Shown here: positions 1 to 8,078 of the stretch, piece by piece
Layout of the letters: each line of letters starts with the position of its first letter
Numbering within the stretch: position 1 is the stretch's first letter
Assembly: GCA_034666665.1 (NCBI GenBank)
Contig: JAXDLK010000158.1
Coordinates: forward strand, 1 to 18,023
Direction: 5' to 3'
DNA length: 18,023 nucleotides
DNA from: JAXDLK01 sp034666665
GTDB lineage: Bacteria > Desulfobacterota > Binatia > JACPRU01
The notes under the pieces: generated by a model
Seen by the model: the letters and a program-made list of their open reading frames with translations, nothing else
Told to the model about the DNA's origin: nothing
Database searches by the model: none
Program-made: the position numbers and the translations under genes

Positions 1-1990
1 CGGTCGCGTCGGGCACGATCACGTAATCGAACTCGAGGCCCTTCACCTCGTCGATGTCGGTGACGTCGATTCCCGGCTCGAAGCCGAACTCGCCGTGGAC
101 CACCAGACGGGTGGCCGGGTGCTCGGAGAGTACCTCATGGAAGCGCCGGGCGGCGTCCGCGCTCGCGGCGATCACCGCCACGGAAGCCCGCGGCTCGCGT
201 TCCGTCAAGTCGCGAAGCGCTCCGGCGAGGAAGAGATGCGCCTGCGCTTCGGTCGGCATGTGGAAGAGCCCGACCGGGGCACCGTCGCGCGCGGCGCGCG
301 GCGGCTCGCCTGCGGCCGCGAGCGGACCGAGGATGTGGCGCGCGAGCTCGGCCACGGGGCGAGGGCAACGATAGGAGGTGTGCAGCCGGCACGTCGATGC
401 GGCACGGGCGCCGAGCGTCTCGAGCGCGGTCTCCCAGCCGGCGAAGCTCGACGCCGTCTGCTGCGCCTCGTCGCCGGCGAGAGTCACGCTCGCGGCTTCC
501 TGCAGCGAGCGGCCGAGGACGTAGAGCTCGAAGAGGGAGAAGTCCTCCGCCTCGTCGACGACGAGGAGCGAGACCGGTCTTCCGAGCGGGCCACCGCCAC
601 CGCTCGCCCGGCGAGCGTACAGGAAGAGCAGCACCGGCAGGTCCTCCACGTCGAGCGTGCCGGCGATCTCTTCGGGCGTGCCTTCGGCGATCGCCAGCCC
701 GTCGATCGCGCGCTTGCGCTCGGGATCGGTGACGGCGCGGAGCCGGCTCTCGAGCGGTTCGTCGAGCTGTGCGGTCGCGTGCCGCAGCGTCTCCTCGATC
801 GCCGTCAGCGGCAGGTCACCGGCGGCCTCGGCGACGACGGACTCGAGGAACGCGCGGTCGGTGAGGGCGTCCGCCAGCCGGGCGCGCAAGCTCGCGAGCG
901 ACGGCTCGGACGCAGCCGGTGGGATTTTTCTTCCGAGCGCGCGCTGGAACGCCGGATGTCGTTTCAGTCCGACCACCAGCGACGGGGCGTCGACGCAGAG
1001 CCGGAGCGGCTTGGCGAAGACGCGACGGGCGAGGTCGGTCGCCCATTCGTCGACCGTCTTGACGTGGCCCGGCCCCACTCCCAGTGGCTCGAGGAGGCGG
1101 CGCGAGAGCCGGGCGAGGCCCTCCTCGGGAACCAGGACCGCCGCTCGGGAGAGCGGATAGCGCCGCGGATCGACGGCGGCGATGGTCGCCAGCCGGTGGA
1201 GCGCGACCGTCGTCTTGCCGCTCCCGGCGCTGCCGAGCACGAGCAGCGGCCGCTCCGGCGGCGCGGACACCGCGTCGTGCTGCTCGCGATCGAGCAGCGC
1301 GGTCACGTCCGCCGGCCGCGCCCGATCCGCAGCGCCCGCACCGACACCGAGGATCCCCGGGCGCGCGGCCGCCCCTGCGCCGCCGCTCGCCAGCGACATC
1401 GCCTCCCGCCCGATGCTTCGCCAGATGCCATCACCGCCGCGCTCCACCGCGAAGCGGTCGCCGACGATCCGCTTCAGCTCGCCGCGGTCGATCACCACGA
1501 TGCGGCGCGCGAGCACGACGCCTTCGGCGAACCGGCCGGGAAACTGCTCTTCGTACGGATCGCCTTCGCGATAGCGGTAGAAGATCCGCGCCACGGGGGC
1601 GACTCGCCAGTCGATCACGTGAACGCCGGCCCCGGTGTCGAAGAAGCTCGTGCGGCCGAGGAGGTAGTCCTCGGGACCTTTGCCGTCGTCGATCTTCAGG
1701 TGGGCGATGTACGGCGAGGAAGAATCCGGGAGAGTCCGCTGCGTGCGGCGTCCGGCGAGCCGTTGTCGAACCGCGAGCTCGTGAAGCAGCGCGGGCAGGT
1801 CCGCCTCCGAGGCTCGCGCAGCCTGCTCGCGGAGCGACGTCAGCGCCTCCATCGGATCGCCGGCGCTCTGGCGTCGCGATACGCGCCCGCGCGCTCGCGC
1901 GAGCGACTGGTGGACGCGCTCGAGGAGCTCGGTCTCCTCCGCGACGGCGGCGGTCTCCTCGGGCGAGAGCAGTGGCGACGCTTCGGTCAT
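1..1990 (-). CDS. HelD/UvrD-like superfamily 1 helicase (C-terminus cut by window edge)
   Basis: An ATP-driven superfamily 1A motor of the HelD / DNA helicase IV group. HelD relatives in Gram-positive bacteria strip stalled or post-termination RNA polymerase from DNA; others act on DNA. Reading the minus strand from the ATG at 1990 gives 663 uninterrupted codons. Residues 1-100 are charged and probably helical. IDWRVAPVA (126-134) matches the DWRAPV element typical of HelD proteins. The Walker A motif GSAGSGKTT is at 253-261. Motif II is DEAED (479-483), where the family usually has DEAQD. The last visible residues, VKGLEFDYV, are a C-terminal UvrD-type motif, so only the end of the RecA2 domain should be missing. 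A GGAAG lies five bases before the ATG. The gene is divergent from the GFA gene. Helicase identity is firm; the RNA-polymerase-recycling role is inference. Confidence 0.9.
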   Translation of the reverse strand, partial: MTEASPLLSPEETAAVAEETELLERVHQSLARARGRVSRRQSAGDPMEALTSLREQAARASEADLPALLHELAVRQRLAGRRTQRTLPDSSSPYIAHLKIDDGKGPEDYLLGRTSFFDTGAGVHVIDWRVAPVARIFYRYREGDPYEEQFPGRFAEGVVLARRIVVIDRGELKRIVGDRFAVERGGDGIWRSIGREAMSLASGGAGAAARPGILGVGAGAADRARPADVTALLDREQHDAVSAPPERPLLVLGSAGSGKTTVALHRLATIAAVDPRRYPLSRAAVLVPEEGLARLSRRLLEPLGVGPGHVKTVDEWATDLARRVFAKPLRLCVDAPSLVVGLKRHPAFQRALGRKIPPAASEPSLASLRARLADALTDRAFLESVVAEAAGDLPLTAIEETLRHATAQLDEPLESRLRAVTDPERKRAIDGLAIAEGTPEEIAGTLDVEDLPVLLFLYARRASGGGGPLGRPVSLLVVDEAEDFSLFELYVLGRSLQEAASVTLAGDEAQQTASSFAGWETALETLGARAASTCRLHTSYRCPRPVAELARHILGPLAAAGEPPRAARDGAPVGLFHMPTEAQAHLFLAGALRDLTEREPRASVAVIAASADAARRFHEVLSEHPATRLVVHGEFGFEPGIDVTDIDEVKGLEFDYVIVPDAT

Positions 1991-2139
1991 GCGAGCTTCC
2001 AGCCTTGCCGTGCCGGAGCCGCGACGGCAATCGGTCCCGCGTTCGCGACTCCGCCGCTTTGCGACAGCAGGCCGGGAATGAGATAGCGGCCGGGACGCGC
2101 GCGCGCCGGTTTCCAGGCCACGCGGAGATCGGAGGACCG
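1991..2139. promoter_or_regulatory. Divergent intergenic region, helicase / GFA genes
   Basis: This 149-base gap separates two diverging genes and must hold the start signals for both unless they are leaderless. It contains a perfect 8-base direct repeat, GGCCGGGA, at 2070-2077 and 2088-2095, with starts 18 bases apart, upstream of the GFA gene. A clear sigma-70 pair is not visible on either strand. The GFA ribosome-binding site GGAGG is at 2131-2135. The repeat could be a regulator site, but that is only a guess. Confidence 0.35.
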
Positions 2140-3027
2140 ATGGCGATTCGAGGAAGCTGCCTCTGCGGGGACGTCGCGTTCGAGGTGAACGGCACCAGCG
2201 ACGTGATGGGCCACTGCCATTGCTCGATGTGCCGGAAGTCTCACGGCACGGGGTTCGAGACCGCGATCGGCGTCGACGCGAAGAACATCCGCTGGATCCG
2301 CGGCTCGGAAGGCGTCCAACGGTTCGAGTCGTCGCCGGGGAACTTTCGCGCCTTCTGCGCGCGCTGCGGCTCGGAGGTGCCGAACCCGACCGCGACCGGT
2401 CAGACGTTCGTCTCCGCGGGGCTCCTCGACGACGACCCGGAGCTCCGGCCGGGCGCGCACATCTTCGTCGCCTCCAAGGCGCCTTGGCACGAGATCGCCG
2501 ACGCGCTTCCTCGGTTCGAAGGGTTCCCACCCGGCATGGGAGAGCCGGCCGCGTTCTCCCGGCCTTCGGAGGTGGCGCCAGGGAAGGTCCGCGGCAGCTG
2601 CCTCTGTGGCGGCGTCGCCTACGAGATCGACGCGCCGATCTCCGGGCCGATCATCAACTGCCACTGCTCGCGGTGTCGCAAGGGTCGCGCCGCGGCGCAC
2701 GCGTCGAACCTGTTCGTCGACCCGGCGCGCTTCCGCTGGCTCCGCGGCGAGGATCAGCTCTCGTCGTACAAGGTCCCGGACGCGGAGCGATTCACGCAGG
2801 TCTTCTGCCGCACCTGTGGCTCGCCGGTGCCACGCATGCATGCCGGTGGCACACGCCCGGTCGCCATACCCGCGGGCTCGCTCGACGACGATCCGGGGAT
2901 CCGCGAGGAGATGCACATCTTCGTCGGCTCCAAGGCGCCGTGGTACGAGATCGCCGACGCACTGCCGCAGCACGAGACCTATCCACCCGGAACCTACCCT
3001 CCGGCCGCGACGCAATCGCGAGCGTAA
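2140..3027 (+). CDS. Tandem two-domain GFA-family zinc protein
   Basis: A 295-residue protein made of two GFA domains, the fold of glutathione-dependent formaldehyde-activating enzyme and CENP-V. These bind zinc through clustered cysteines, and most members have no proven substrate. Domain 1 shows C7-x-C9, C26-x-C28-xx-C31 and C73-xx-C76. Domain 2 repeats the pattern with C154-x-C156, C174-x-C176-xx-C179 and C223-xx-C226. The two halves also share HIFVASKAPW / HIFVGSKAPW and a closing PPG. They therefore look like an internal duplication, where ordinary members have one domain of about 130-160 residues. The ATG at 2140 is preceded by GGAGG at 2131-2135, which decides the start. It abuts the muramidase gene, with which it is probably co-transcribed. 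A formaldehyde role should not be assumed. Confidence 0.92.
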   Translation: MAIRGSCLCGDVAFEVNGTSDVMGHCHCSMCRKSHGTGFETAIGVDAKNIRWIRGSEGVQRFESSPGNFRAFCARCGSEVPNPTATGQTFVSAGLLDDDPELRPGAHIFVASKAPWHEIADALPRFEGFPPGMGEPAAFSRPSEVAPGKVRGSCLCGGVAYEIDAPISGPIINCHCSRCRKGRAAAHASNLFVDPARFRWLRGEDQLSSYKVPDAERFTQVFCRTCGSPVPRMHAGGTRPVAIPAGSLDDDPGIREEMHIFVGSKAPWYEIADALPQHETYPPGTYPPAATQSRA

Positions 3028-4290
3028 TTGGCAGCGCGGAAGACGACCCGGCGCGCTCCGGCACGCCGGGTCCACACGGGTCTCGAGGTGCTCGCGCGGG
3101 CACGGCCGAAGTGGCTGCACGGGCGACGCGTCGGTCTCCTCATGCATCCGGCGTCCGTGACCGCGGACTTCGTCTCCGCGCGCGACGTCGTGCGCGATCT
3201 CTGCGGCGATCGCCTGCGCGCGCTCTTCGGACCGCAGCACGGCTTCGCCGGCGAGAAGCAGGACAACATGATCGAGTCCGGCCACGGTTTGGACGCCGAG
3301 CTCGAGATCCCGGTCTTCAGCCTCTACGGCGAGACTCGCTCGCCGACGCCGGAGATGCTCGACGGCATCGATCTCTTGGTGGTCGATCTGCAAGACGTCG
3401 GCACGCGCGTGTACACGTTCGAGTGGACCACGGCTCTGGCGCTCGAGGCCTGTGCGGCCGCCGGCAAGGAGGTGGTCGTCCTCGATCGGCCGAACCCGCT
3501 CGGCGGCGAAGCGCTCGAGGGCAACCTGATCCGTCCCGGTTACACGTCGTTCGTCGGTCTCTATCCGGTCCCCATGCGCCACGGGCTCACGCTCGGCGAG
3601 CTCGCCGCTCTGGTGAATGCGAGGATGACCGACGGTGCGGACTCGCCGGCGCCGCGGGCCGACGGTGTCGGCATTCGCTGTCCGGGTCGCTGCGACCTCA
3701 CCGTGGTGCCGATGGAGGGCTGGCGGCGAGAGATGCTCTTTCCCGACACGCGGCTCCCGTGGGTGTTGCCGTCGCCGAACATGCCGACGTTCGATACCGC
3801 GTTGGTCTATCCCGGCCAGGTGCTCCTCGAGGGCACGAACGTATCCGAAGGACGCGGCACGACGCGGCCGTTCGAGATCTTCGGCGCTCCGTGGCTCGAT
3901 ACCTCGAGAGTGCGGCGGCGCTTCGACGAGCGGCGGCTACCCGGCGTCGTCCTTCGCGAGCACTCGTTCGAGCCGACGTTCAACAAGTGGGCGCGCGAGC
4001 TCTGCCGCGGGTTCCAGATTCACGTGACCGAACGTGCCGCCTTTCGGCCGTACGCGACGACGCTCGCGCTCTTGCAGGACGTCATCGCCGAGCATCGGCA
4101 AGAGTTCGCCTGGAAGCAGCCGCCGTATGAGTACGTCACCGACCGGCTGCCGATCGACGTGCTGCTCGGCGACCCGGCGGTCCGGGAAGCGCTCGACACC
4201 GGCGGCGACCTCGTGGCGCTCGAGCAGTCGTGGCGCGCCGAGGTCGAGGCGTTTCGCCACGAAGCGGAGGCGGTGAGACTCTACGCCTGA
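3028..4290 (+). CDS. namZ: NamZ/DUF1343 (YbbC-like) exo-beta-N-acetylmuramidase
   Basis: A member of DUF1343, the family of Bacillus subtilis YbbC, now NamZ (GH171). NamZ removes terminal MurNAc from peptidoglycan fragments during wall recycling. The 420-residue product carries the family's block motifs in order: PQHGF (69-73), LYGETRSPTPEML (99-111), LQDVGTRVYT (121-130), VLDRPNPLGG (151-160) and PVPMRHGLT (180-188). The family homology already begins near residue 16 (VHTGLEVL). The only in-frame start early enough is the TTG at 3028, directly after the TAA of the GFA gene and in the same frame. No Shine-Dalgarno is visible there, so translation may depend on coupling. The N-terminus is basic (AARKTTRRAPARR) with no signal peptide, unlike secreted NamZ proteins. 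That suggests a cytoplasmic enzyme or a start not yet understood. Confidence 0.88.
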   Translation: MAARKTTRRAPARRVHTGLEVLARARPKWLHGRRVGLLMHPASVTADFVSARDVVRDLCGDRLRALFGPQHGFAGEKQDNMIESGHGLDAELEIPVFSLYGETRSPTPEMLDGIDLLVVDLQDVGTRVYTFEWTTALALEACAAAGKEVVVLDRPNPLGGEALEGNLIRPGYTSFVGLYPVPMRHGLTLGELAALVNARMTDGADSPAPRADGVGIRCPGRCDLTVVPMEGWRREMLFPDTRLPWVLPSPNMPTFDTALVYPGQVLLEGTNVSEGRGTTRPFEIFGAPWLDTSRVRRRFDERRLPGVVLREHSFEPTFNKWARELCRGFQIHVTERAAFRPYATTLALLQDVIAEHRQEFAWKQPPYEYVTDRLPIDVLLGDPAVREALDTGGDLVALEQSWRAEVEAFRHEAEAVRLYA

Positions 4291-5801
4291 GCGCCGCCGT
4301 CGCCCGGCGCGAAATTCTGCGCGGGGCGCGCGGTGCCGCGGTCGTATGGACCGGTCCGGTTGTACGGGCGGCCCATGGCGCGCGCGAGCGCCTGACGCGT
4401 CCGCCAGGAGAGGTACGCGCTCGTGAACGGCACGGCCTGACCGGGATCGAGAAAAGGATTCTTGAGCTTGCCGAGGCGGATCAGCGCGAGAGCCTGCTCC
4501 GCGACGCTCACCGGACAACCCGCCATGCGGAAGACCGGCTCCTTCGATGCGCGCCGGAGCTTCCAGTTGACCTTCGCCATCTTGACGAAGATGTCGTCGT
4601 GCTTGGCGGCGAGCGGATCCTTCGTCGAGCGGTCGCGGTAGACGCTCGGCATGTCCACTTGCTTGCCTGCGATCTGCCCATGGTAGCTCGCGCAGTCGCC
4701 CATGAAGATGACCGGCTCACCCTCCTTCGCTTCGATGGGCCCGTCGTAGGCGCCGAAGACGACGTGCATCTTCGGCGTCTTGGCGTCGGTGTCCTTGTCG
4801 TAGAGGCGCAGCACCTCGATCGCCTCCTCGAGAGCGCCCGGGCAGCCGCCCCAGCAGTATCCGGAATCGCCGGGCGGGGGCCCGCCATAGGCGCGCAGGT
4901 TCGTACCCTGGAAGTAGTCGTCGACGCGGATCAGGCCGCTGCGAAAGCTGCTGGCACGCCGCTGCGCGTCGGCGAGCGACACGTCGCCGGTGACGCGGAT
5001 CTTCTCGGGCTCGACGGGTCCGAAGCCACGCTCGTATGCGAGGCGGATGTGATCGACGCTCAGCGGGTCGATGCCGATGATGCGGCAGCACACCGCGTCG
5101 AACGCGACCTGGTTGTTGCCCAGGATCACGAGCTTCATGTCGAACGGGATCGGCGTCAGCATGCGGCCCTCGCCGGCGACGATCGCGTCGATCGCGATGA
5201 GCTGCGGCTGAACGACGTATTGTAGATCCGCCACCTTCTGGTTCAGGGAATCGTCGTGATCGATCAGGCGATGACGATCGTCCTGGATACCGATGTAGTT
5301 CTTCATGCTGAAGGTGACGGTCGTCCACGGGTGCGCCTTGAACTTGGGGCAGTTCACGAAGAAGTCGGCCGCTGCAACCGGCTCCGGCGTGAAGATCGCA
5401 TCGCGGAGCCGGCCTTCGTGGTAGAGCGGGATCTCCACCTGCGAGACTTCGTCGAAGTGATAGGCGCGAACGCCGCCGACGCGATCGAGCATCTCGTAGT
5501 ATCCCGCGCCCTTGAACCCGTAGCGCGTCGGGAACGTGATGCCGCAGCGCTCGCCGAGCGCGATCTCCTTCACGTCGCTGCCCGCACGGTCCTTCAGCGC
5601 CAGCAGAACGCCCTCGAGGAACTCGGGGCGCGTGTACGTGTGCGGGAAGTACGGGCCGGAGGCGACGCAGTTCGGCTTCACCAGCGTGCGGCCGAACGGC
5701 CGGAGGTCGAGCTCGTGGAGGGCATCGCGCACGATGCTGCGGATACGGGCAGCGTCGTAGTCGGGACATTCGCGGATGATGACGGTCGGCTCGGTGCCCA
5801 T
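4281..5801 (-). CDS. DUF362 domain protein with C-terminal cysteine cluster
   Basis: A 506-residue DUF362 protein. The family has no settled biochemical function, and several members sit beside ferredoxin domains. The DUF362 hallmarks are VKPNC (41-45) and NCPKFKAH (150-157) followed by a MKNYIGI stretch. The C-terminal third holds cysteines in C316-xxx-C320 (CWGGC), C370 (GDC) and C429 (GCPV), which could bind a metal centre. I see no separate 4Fe-4S ferredoxin motif. The ATG at 5801 is preferred because GGGGGAGG lies just upstream on the minus strand; an ATG 13 codons earlier lacks such a site. It is the third gene of a minus-strand run, 66 bases after the sulfatase-fold gene. Its last 10 bases overlap the end of the converging muramidase gene. 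Confidence 0.9.
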   Translation of the reverse strand: MGTEPTVIIRECPDYDAARIRSIVRDALHELDLRPFGRTLVKPNCVASGPYFPHTYTRPEFLEGVLLALKDRAGSDVKEIALGERCGITFPTRYGFKGAGYYEMLDRVGGVRAYHFDEVSQVEIPLYHEGRLRDAIFTPEPVAAADFFVNCPKFKAHPWTTVTFSMKNYIGIQDDRHRLIDHDDSLNQKVADLQYVVQPQLIAIDAIVAGEGRMLTPIPFDMKLVILGNNQVAFDAVCCRIIGIDPLSVDHIRLAYERGFGPVEPEKIRVTGDVSLADAQRRASSFRSGLIRVDDYFQGTNLRAYGGPPPGDSGYCWGGCPGALEEAIEVLRLYDKDTDAKTPKMHVVFGAYDGPIEAKEGEPVIFMGDCASYHGQIAGKQVDMPSVYRDRSTKDPLAAKHDDIFVKMAKVNWKLRRASKEPVFRMAGCPVSVAEQALALIRLGKLKNPFLDPGQAVPFTSAYLSWRTRQALARAMGRPYNRTGPYDRGTARPAQNFAPGDGGAQA

Positions 5802-5867
5802 GAGGTCCTCCCCCGTGTCGGCGACGGGAGCGTGACCCACTCCCGGCGTGAAGGCAACGCCGCCCGA

Positions 5868-7937
5868 TCAGCGATCCGGGCCGATCGCGTTCGCCATCAC
5901 CAGATCGCCGCTCGCCGTGACCACGTCGCGAAAGAACTCGGTCTCCTGCGGGTCCTCGGCGACCTCGTCGAGGCTCGGTGCGAACAACGGATCGACGTCC
6001 GCAGGCGCGCCCCAGCACCGGTTCCCGCGGGCTCCGGGATAACACGCGCGATCGGCGGTGCGATAAACGATCGCGCCGCCGTTCTGATACACCGATGGGC
6101 TGCCTCCGCGTGCGCCGAAGAGGCCGCGCCCGATCCACGTGACCGGGCCGGCGACGCCGGCGGCTTCGGCGATCGTCGGCGCGACGTCGATCTGGTGGAC
6201 CGGCGCGGCGATCTCGCCGGGCTCCGCCATGTCGCGGGTCACGATCGCCACCGGCACACGCAAGGCGAGCTCGATCCGCTGGATCGGGGTGAGCCGCACG
6301 TGCGGCGCGAGCGCGGTACCGTGGTCGCCGAGCAGCACCACGAGAGTGTTCCGCGAGAAGCTCTCGGAGAACAGGCGCGCGAAGAAGGCTCCGAGCGAAT
6401 GGTCGAGGTAGCGGAGTCGCGAGAGATACGCCTGATATCGCGGCGCGCGGCGGGTCGCACGCGCCAAGGGCTCGGGAAGCTCACCTTCGGGAATCACGGT
6501 GAACGGCGAGTGCGAGCTGCTGGTCGAGACGCTCGCGAAGAACGGTCTGCCCTCGGCGGCCGTACCCGCGAGAACCCTGACCACCTCGGCGAGAAAGGGC
6601 GCATCGGCGATGCCCCATTTGCCGATCCTCTCGGTGATTCCGCGCCCGAGGAAGTGTCGCAGATCGTAGAAGCGATCCGTGCCGTGCAGCGACTCGAAGA
6701 CGCTCTCGTTGAAGGCGCTCGCGTGGTAGGCGGTCGCCCACACGGTCGCATACCCGTGCTCGCGAAAGAGCCTCTGCAGGCAGCGCACATTGAGCCCTGG
6801 GCGAACGACGTACGCAGCGGGTCCGGTGATGTTGTCGAGAAAGGAGCAGAGGGTGGTGAAGTGCGCGCGGACGCTCGGCACCGACGTCAGGCTCGAGGCG
6901 TACGCCTGACGGAAGAGGATCCCGTGGCGGGCGAGGACGGAGCGTAGCTCCGGGAACACGGCCGGCCCGATCTCGGGGTGGAGGAGCTCGAACGCGCGTG
7001 CGGTCTCGAGGAAGAGCACGATCACGTTGATCGGGACGCTGGAAGCGAGCCCGAGGCGCTCGCGAAGCTCGGCCGTCGCCTGCGCCGAAGGCGCGAAACG
7101 GGTGTGCAGCGGCCACCGCGATTCACTGGCCAACACACGGGTGCGAAGCGATCCGGCGTCTGCCGAGTCCCGATAGCGAACCAGCACGCGTGCGGCCGCG
7201 TCGGTCGCCGATCTCCCGGATGAACGCAGCAGCGAATCCTGCGACAGACGGTTCTGTCGCGTGGCGTTCAGGATCCAGACCTTCAGGATGTGATCGCGGA
7301 ACGTCACCCGCCGCGGATCGACGAGACCGAGCGTGATCGGCGTCTGGTAGAGGAGGGCAGCAACCGCCAGCGTCGCAGCGGCGACGGCAGTCCGGCGTCC
7401 GGGTCCATTCCGCGCTCGCGCGGGCTCGCGCGAGCGAAGCACCGGCGCGGCCACCGAAAGCACGAAGCAAACGGCGCTCGCGCCGATCGTCCAGGCCGCG
7501 GCGAGGTCGACGATCGAGTCGGACACCTCGCCGAGCTGCCGCCAATCGAGAGCGACGACCCACCACTCGAGCCGCCCGCCGAAGAAGCGAAAGTACAGCC
7601 GATCCGCGAGCGCGCTCGTCCACGCGATCGTTGCGCCGACGGTCCACACCGGAAGCTCGGCGGCAGGATGGAGCGCGCCGGCGAAGAGGGCGAGTGAGAG
7701 CGCGACGAGCGCCACGGCCAAGTCGTCGACGGCGCCGAGAGGGAGGCCAAGCGACGAGGCGCTCGAGAGATCGAGCTCGGCATCGAGCAGGCCTTGAAGG
7801 CGAAGGAGCAGGAAAGCGAGGTGGAGAAGAACCGTTCCGGAGAAGGGCCACCGTGCGAGGCGGCCCGCGAGCGACACGCCCGGACATGTGAATCCGCCGG
7901 CCGGCGGGGGCGTCGCCGACTGCGGCCTCCCGATCAT
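5868..7937 (-). CDS. Membrane-anchored sulfatase-fold protein (LtaS-like phosphoglycerol transferase type)
   Basis: A 689-residue protein with about five membrane segments in the first 200 residues (roughly 34-50, 68-88, 95-112, 140-165 and 183-200). An extracytoplasmic alkaline-phosphatase/sulfatase domain spans about 303-600. This is the layout of lipoteichoic acid synthase, OpgB and phosphoethanolamine transferases. Metal and catalytic elements are visible: FLETAR with E311, TSVPS (351-355) at the place of the Thr/Ser nucleophile, and GDHG (537-540). A sulfatase formylglycine CxPxR motif is absent, so a phospho-head-group transferase or hydrolase is more likely than a true sulfatase. The ATG at 7937 is the first possible start after an in-frame stop, but its ribosome-binding site is weak. 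It lies between the amidase and the DUF362 gene on the same strand. The substrate is unknown. Confidence 0.88.
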   Translation of the reverse strand: MIGRPQSATPPPAGGFTCPGVSLAGRLARWPFSGTVLLHLAFLLLRLQGLLDAELDLSSASSLGLPLGAVDDLAVALVALSLALFAGALHPAAELPVWTVGATIAWTSALADRLYFRFFGGRLEWWVVALDWRQLGEVSDSIVDLAAAWTIGASAVCFVLSVAAPVLRSREPARARNGPGRRTAVAAATLAVAALLYQTPITLGLVDPRRVTFRDHILKVWILNATRQNRLSQDSLLRSSGRSATDAAARVLVRYRDSADAGSLRTRVLASESRWPLHTRFAPSAQATAELRERLGLASSVPINVIVLFLETARAFELLHPEIGPAVFPELRSVLARHGILFRQAYASSLTSVPSVRAHFTTLCSFLDNITGPAAYVVRPGLNVRCLQRLFREHGYATVWATAYHASAFNESVFESLHGTDRFYDLRHFLGRGITERIGKWGIADAPFLAEVVRVLAGTAAEGRPFFASVSTSSSHSPFTVIPEGELPEPLARATRRAPRYQAYLSRLRYLDHSLGAFFARLFSESFSRNTLVVLLGDHGTALAPHVRLTPIQRIELALRVPVAIVTRDMAEPGEIAAPVHQIDVAPTIAEAAGVAGPVTWIGRGLFGARGGSPSVYQNGGAIVYRTADRACYPGARGNRCWGAPADVDPLFAPSLDEVAEDPQETEFFRDVVTASGDLVMANAIGPDR

Positions 7938-8078
7938 CCGAGAGCGCCGGCGAAATGGCGGCGGTTCGCGCGCATTCCGGTCGCGGTCTTAAAGCACCCT
8001 CCTCTCGACGGGCGCAACCGCGCCGGCGCGGTTGCCGGACCGCCGTCGAGGTCGCGAGCGACCGATGGACGCAGTGCC
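7938..8078 (-). promoter_or_regulatory. Nested inverted repeats between amidase and sulfatase-fold genes
   Basis: The 141-base gap holds a perfect 22-base palindrome at 8014-8035 (half-site GCAACCGCGCC). It is enclosed by a second inverted repeat, CTCGACGG at 8004-8011 and CCGTCGAG at 8043-8050. On the minus strand the structure begins 28 bases after the amidase stop. No run of U follows it, so it is not a classic intrinsic terminator. It may be an mRNA-stabilising or attenuating hairpin, or a dimeric protein-binding site. Confidence 0.55.

Noticed and set aside
95..2086. 663-codon open frame on the plus strand
   Set aside because: It is antisense to the helicase, whose Walker A, DEAED and HelD motifs are clear on the minus strand. 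The plus frame is arginine/glutamate-rich with no family motif.
1987..3582. 531-codon minus-strand open frame opposite the GFA and muramidase genes
   Set aside because: It is a shadow of two genes with conserved motifs on the plus strand; its product is low-complexity Arg/Ala/Glu/Asp sequence.
2220..4130. 636-codon plus-strand open frame shifted against the GFA and muramidase genes
   Set aside because: It spans two real genes in another frame and encodes arginine-rich sequence without domains.
5256..6947. 563-codon plus-strand open frame
   Set aside because: It is antisense to the DUF362 and sulfatase-fold genes and crosses their boundary, so it is a GC-driven shadow.
7938..7980. Thirteen-codon leader peptide overlapping the sulfatase-fold start on the minus strand
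   Set aside because: The ATG has no properly spaced ribosome-binding site, so the ATGA-type overlap is probably chance.
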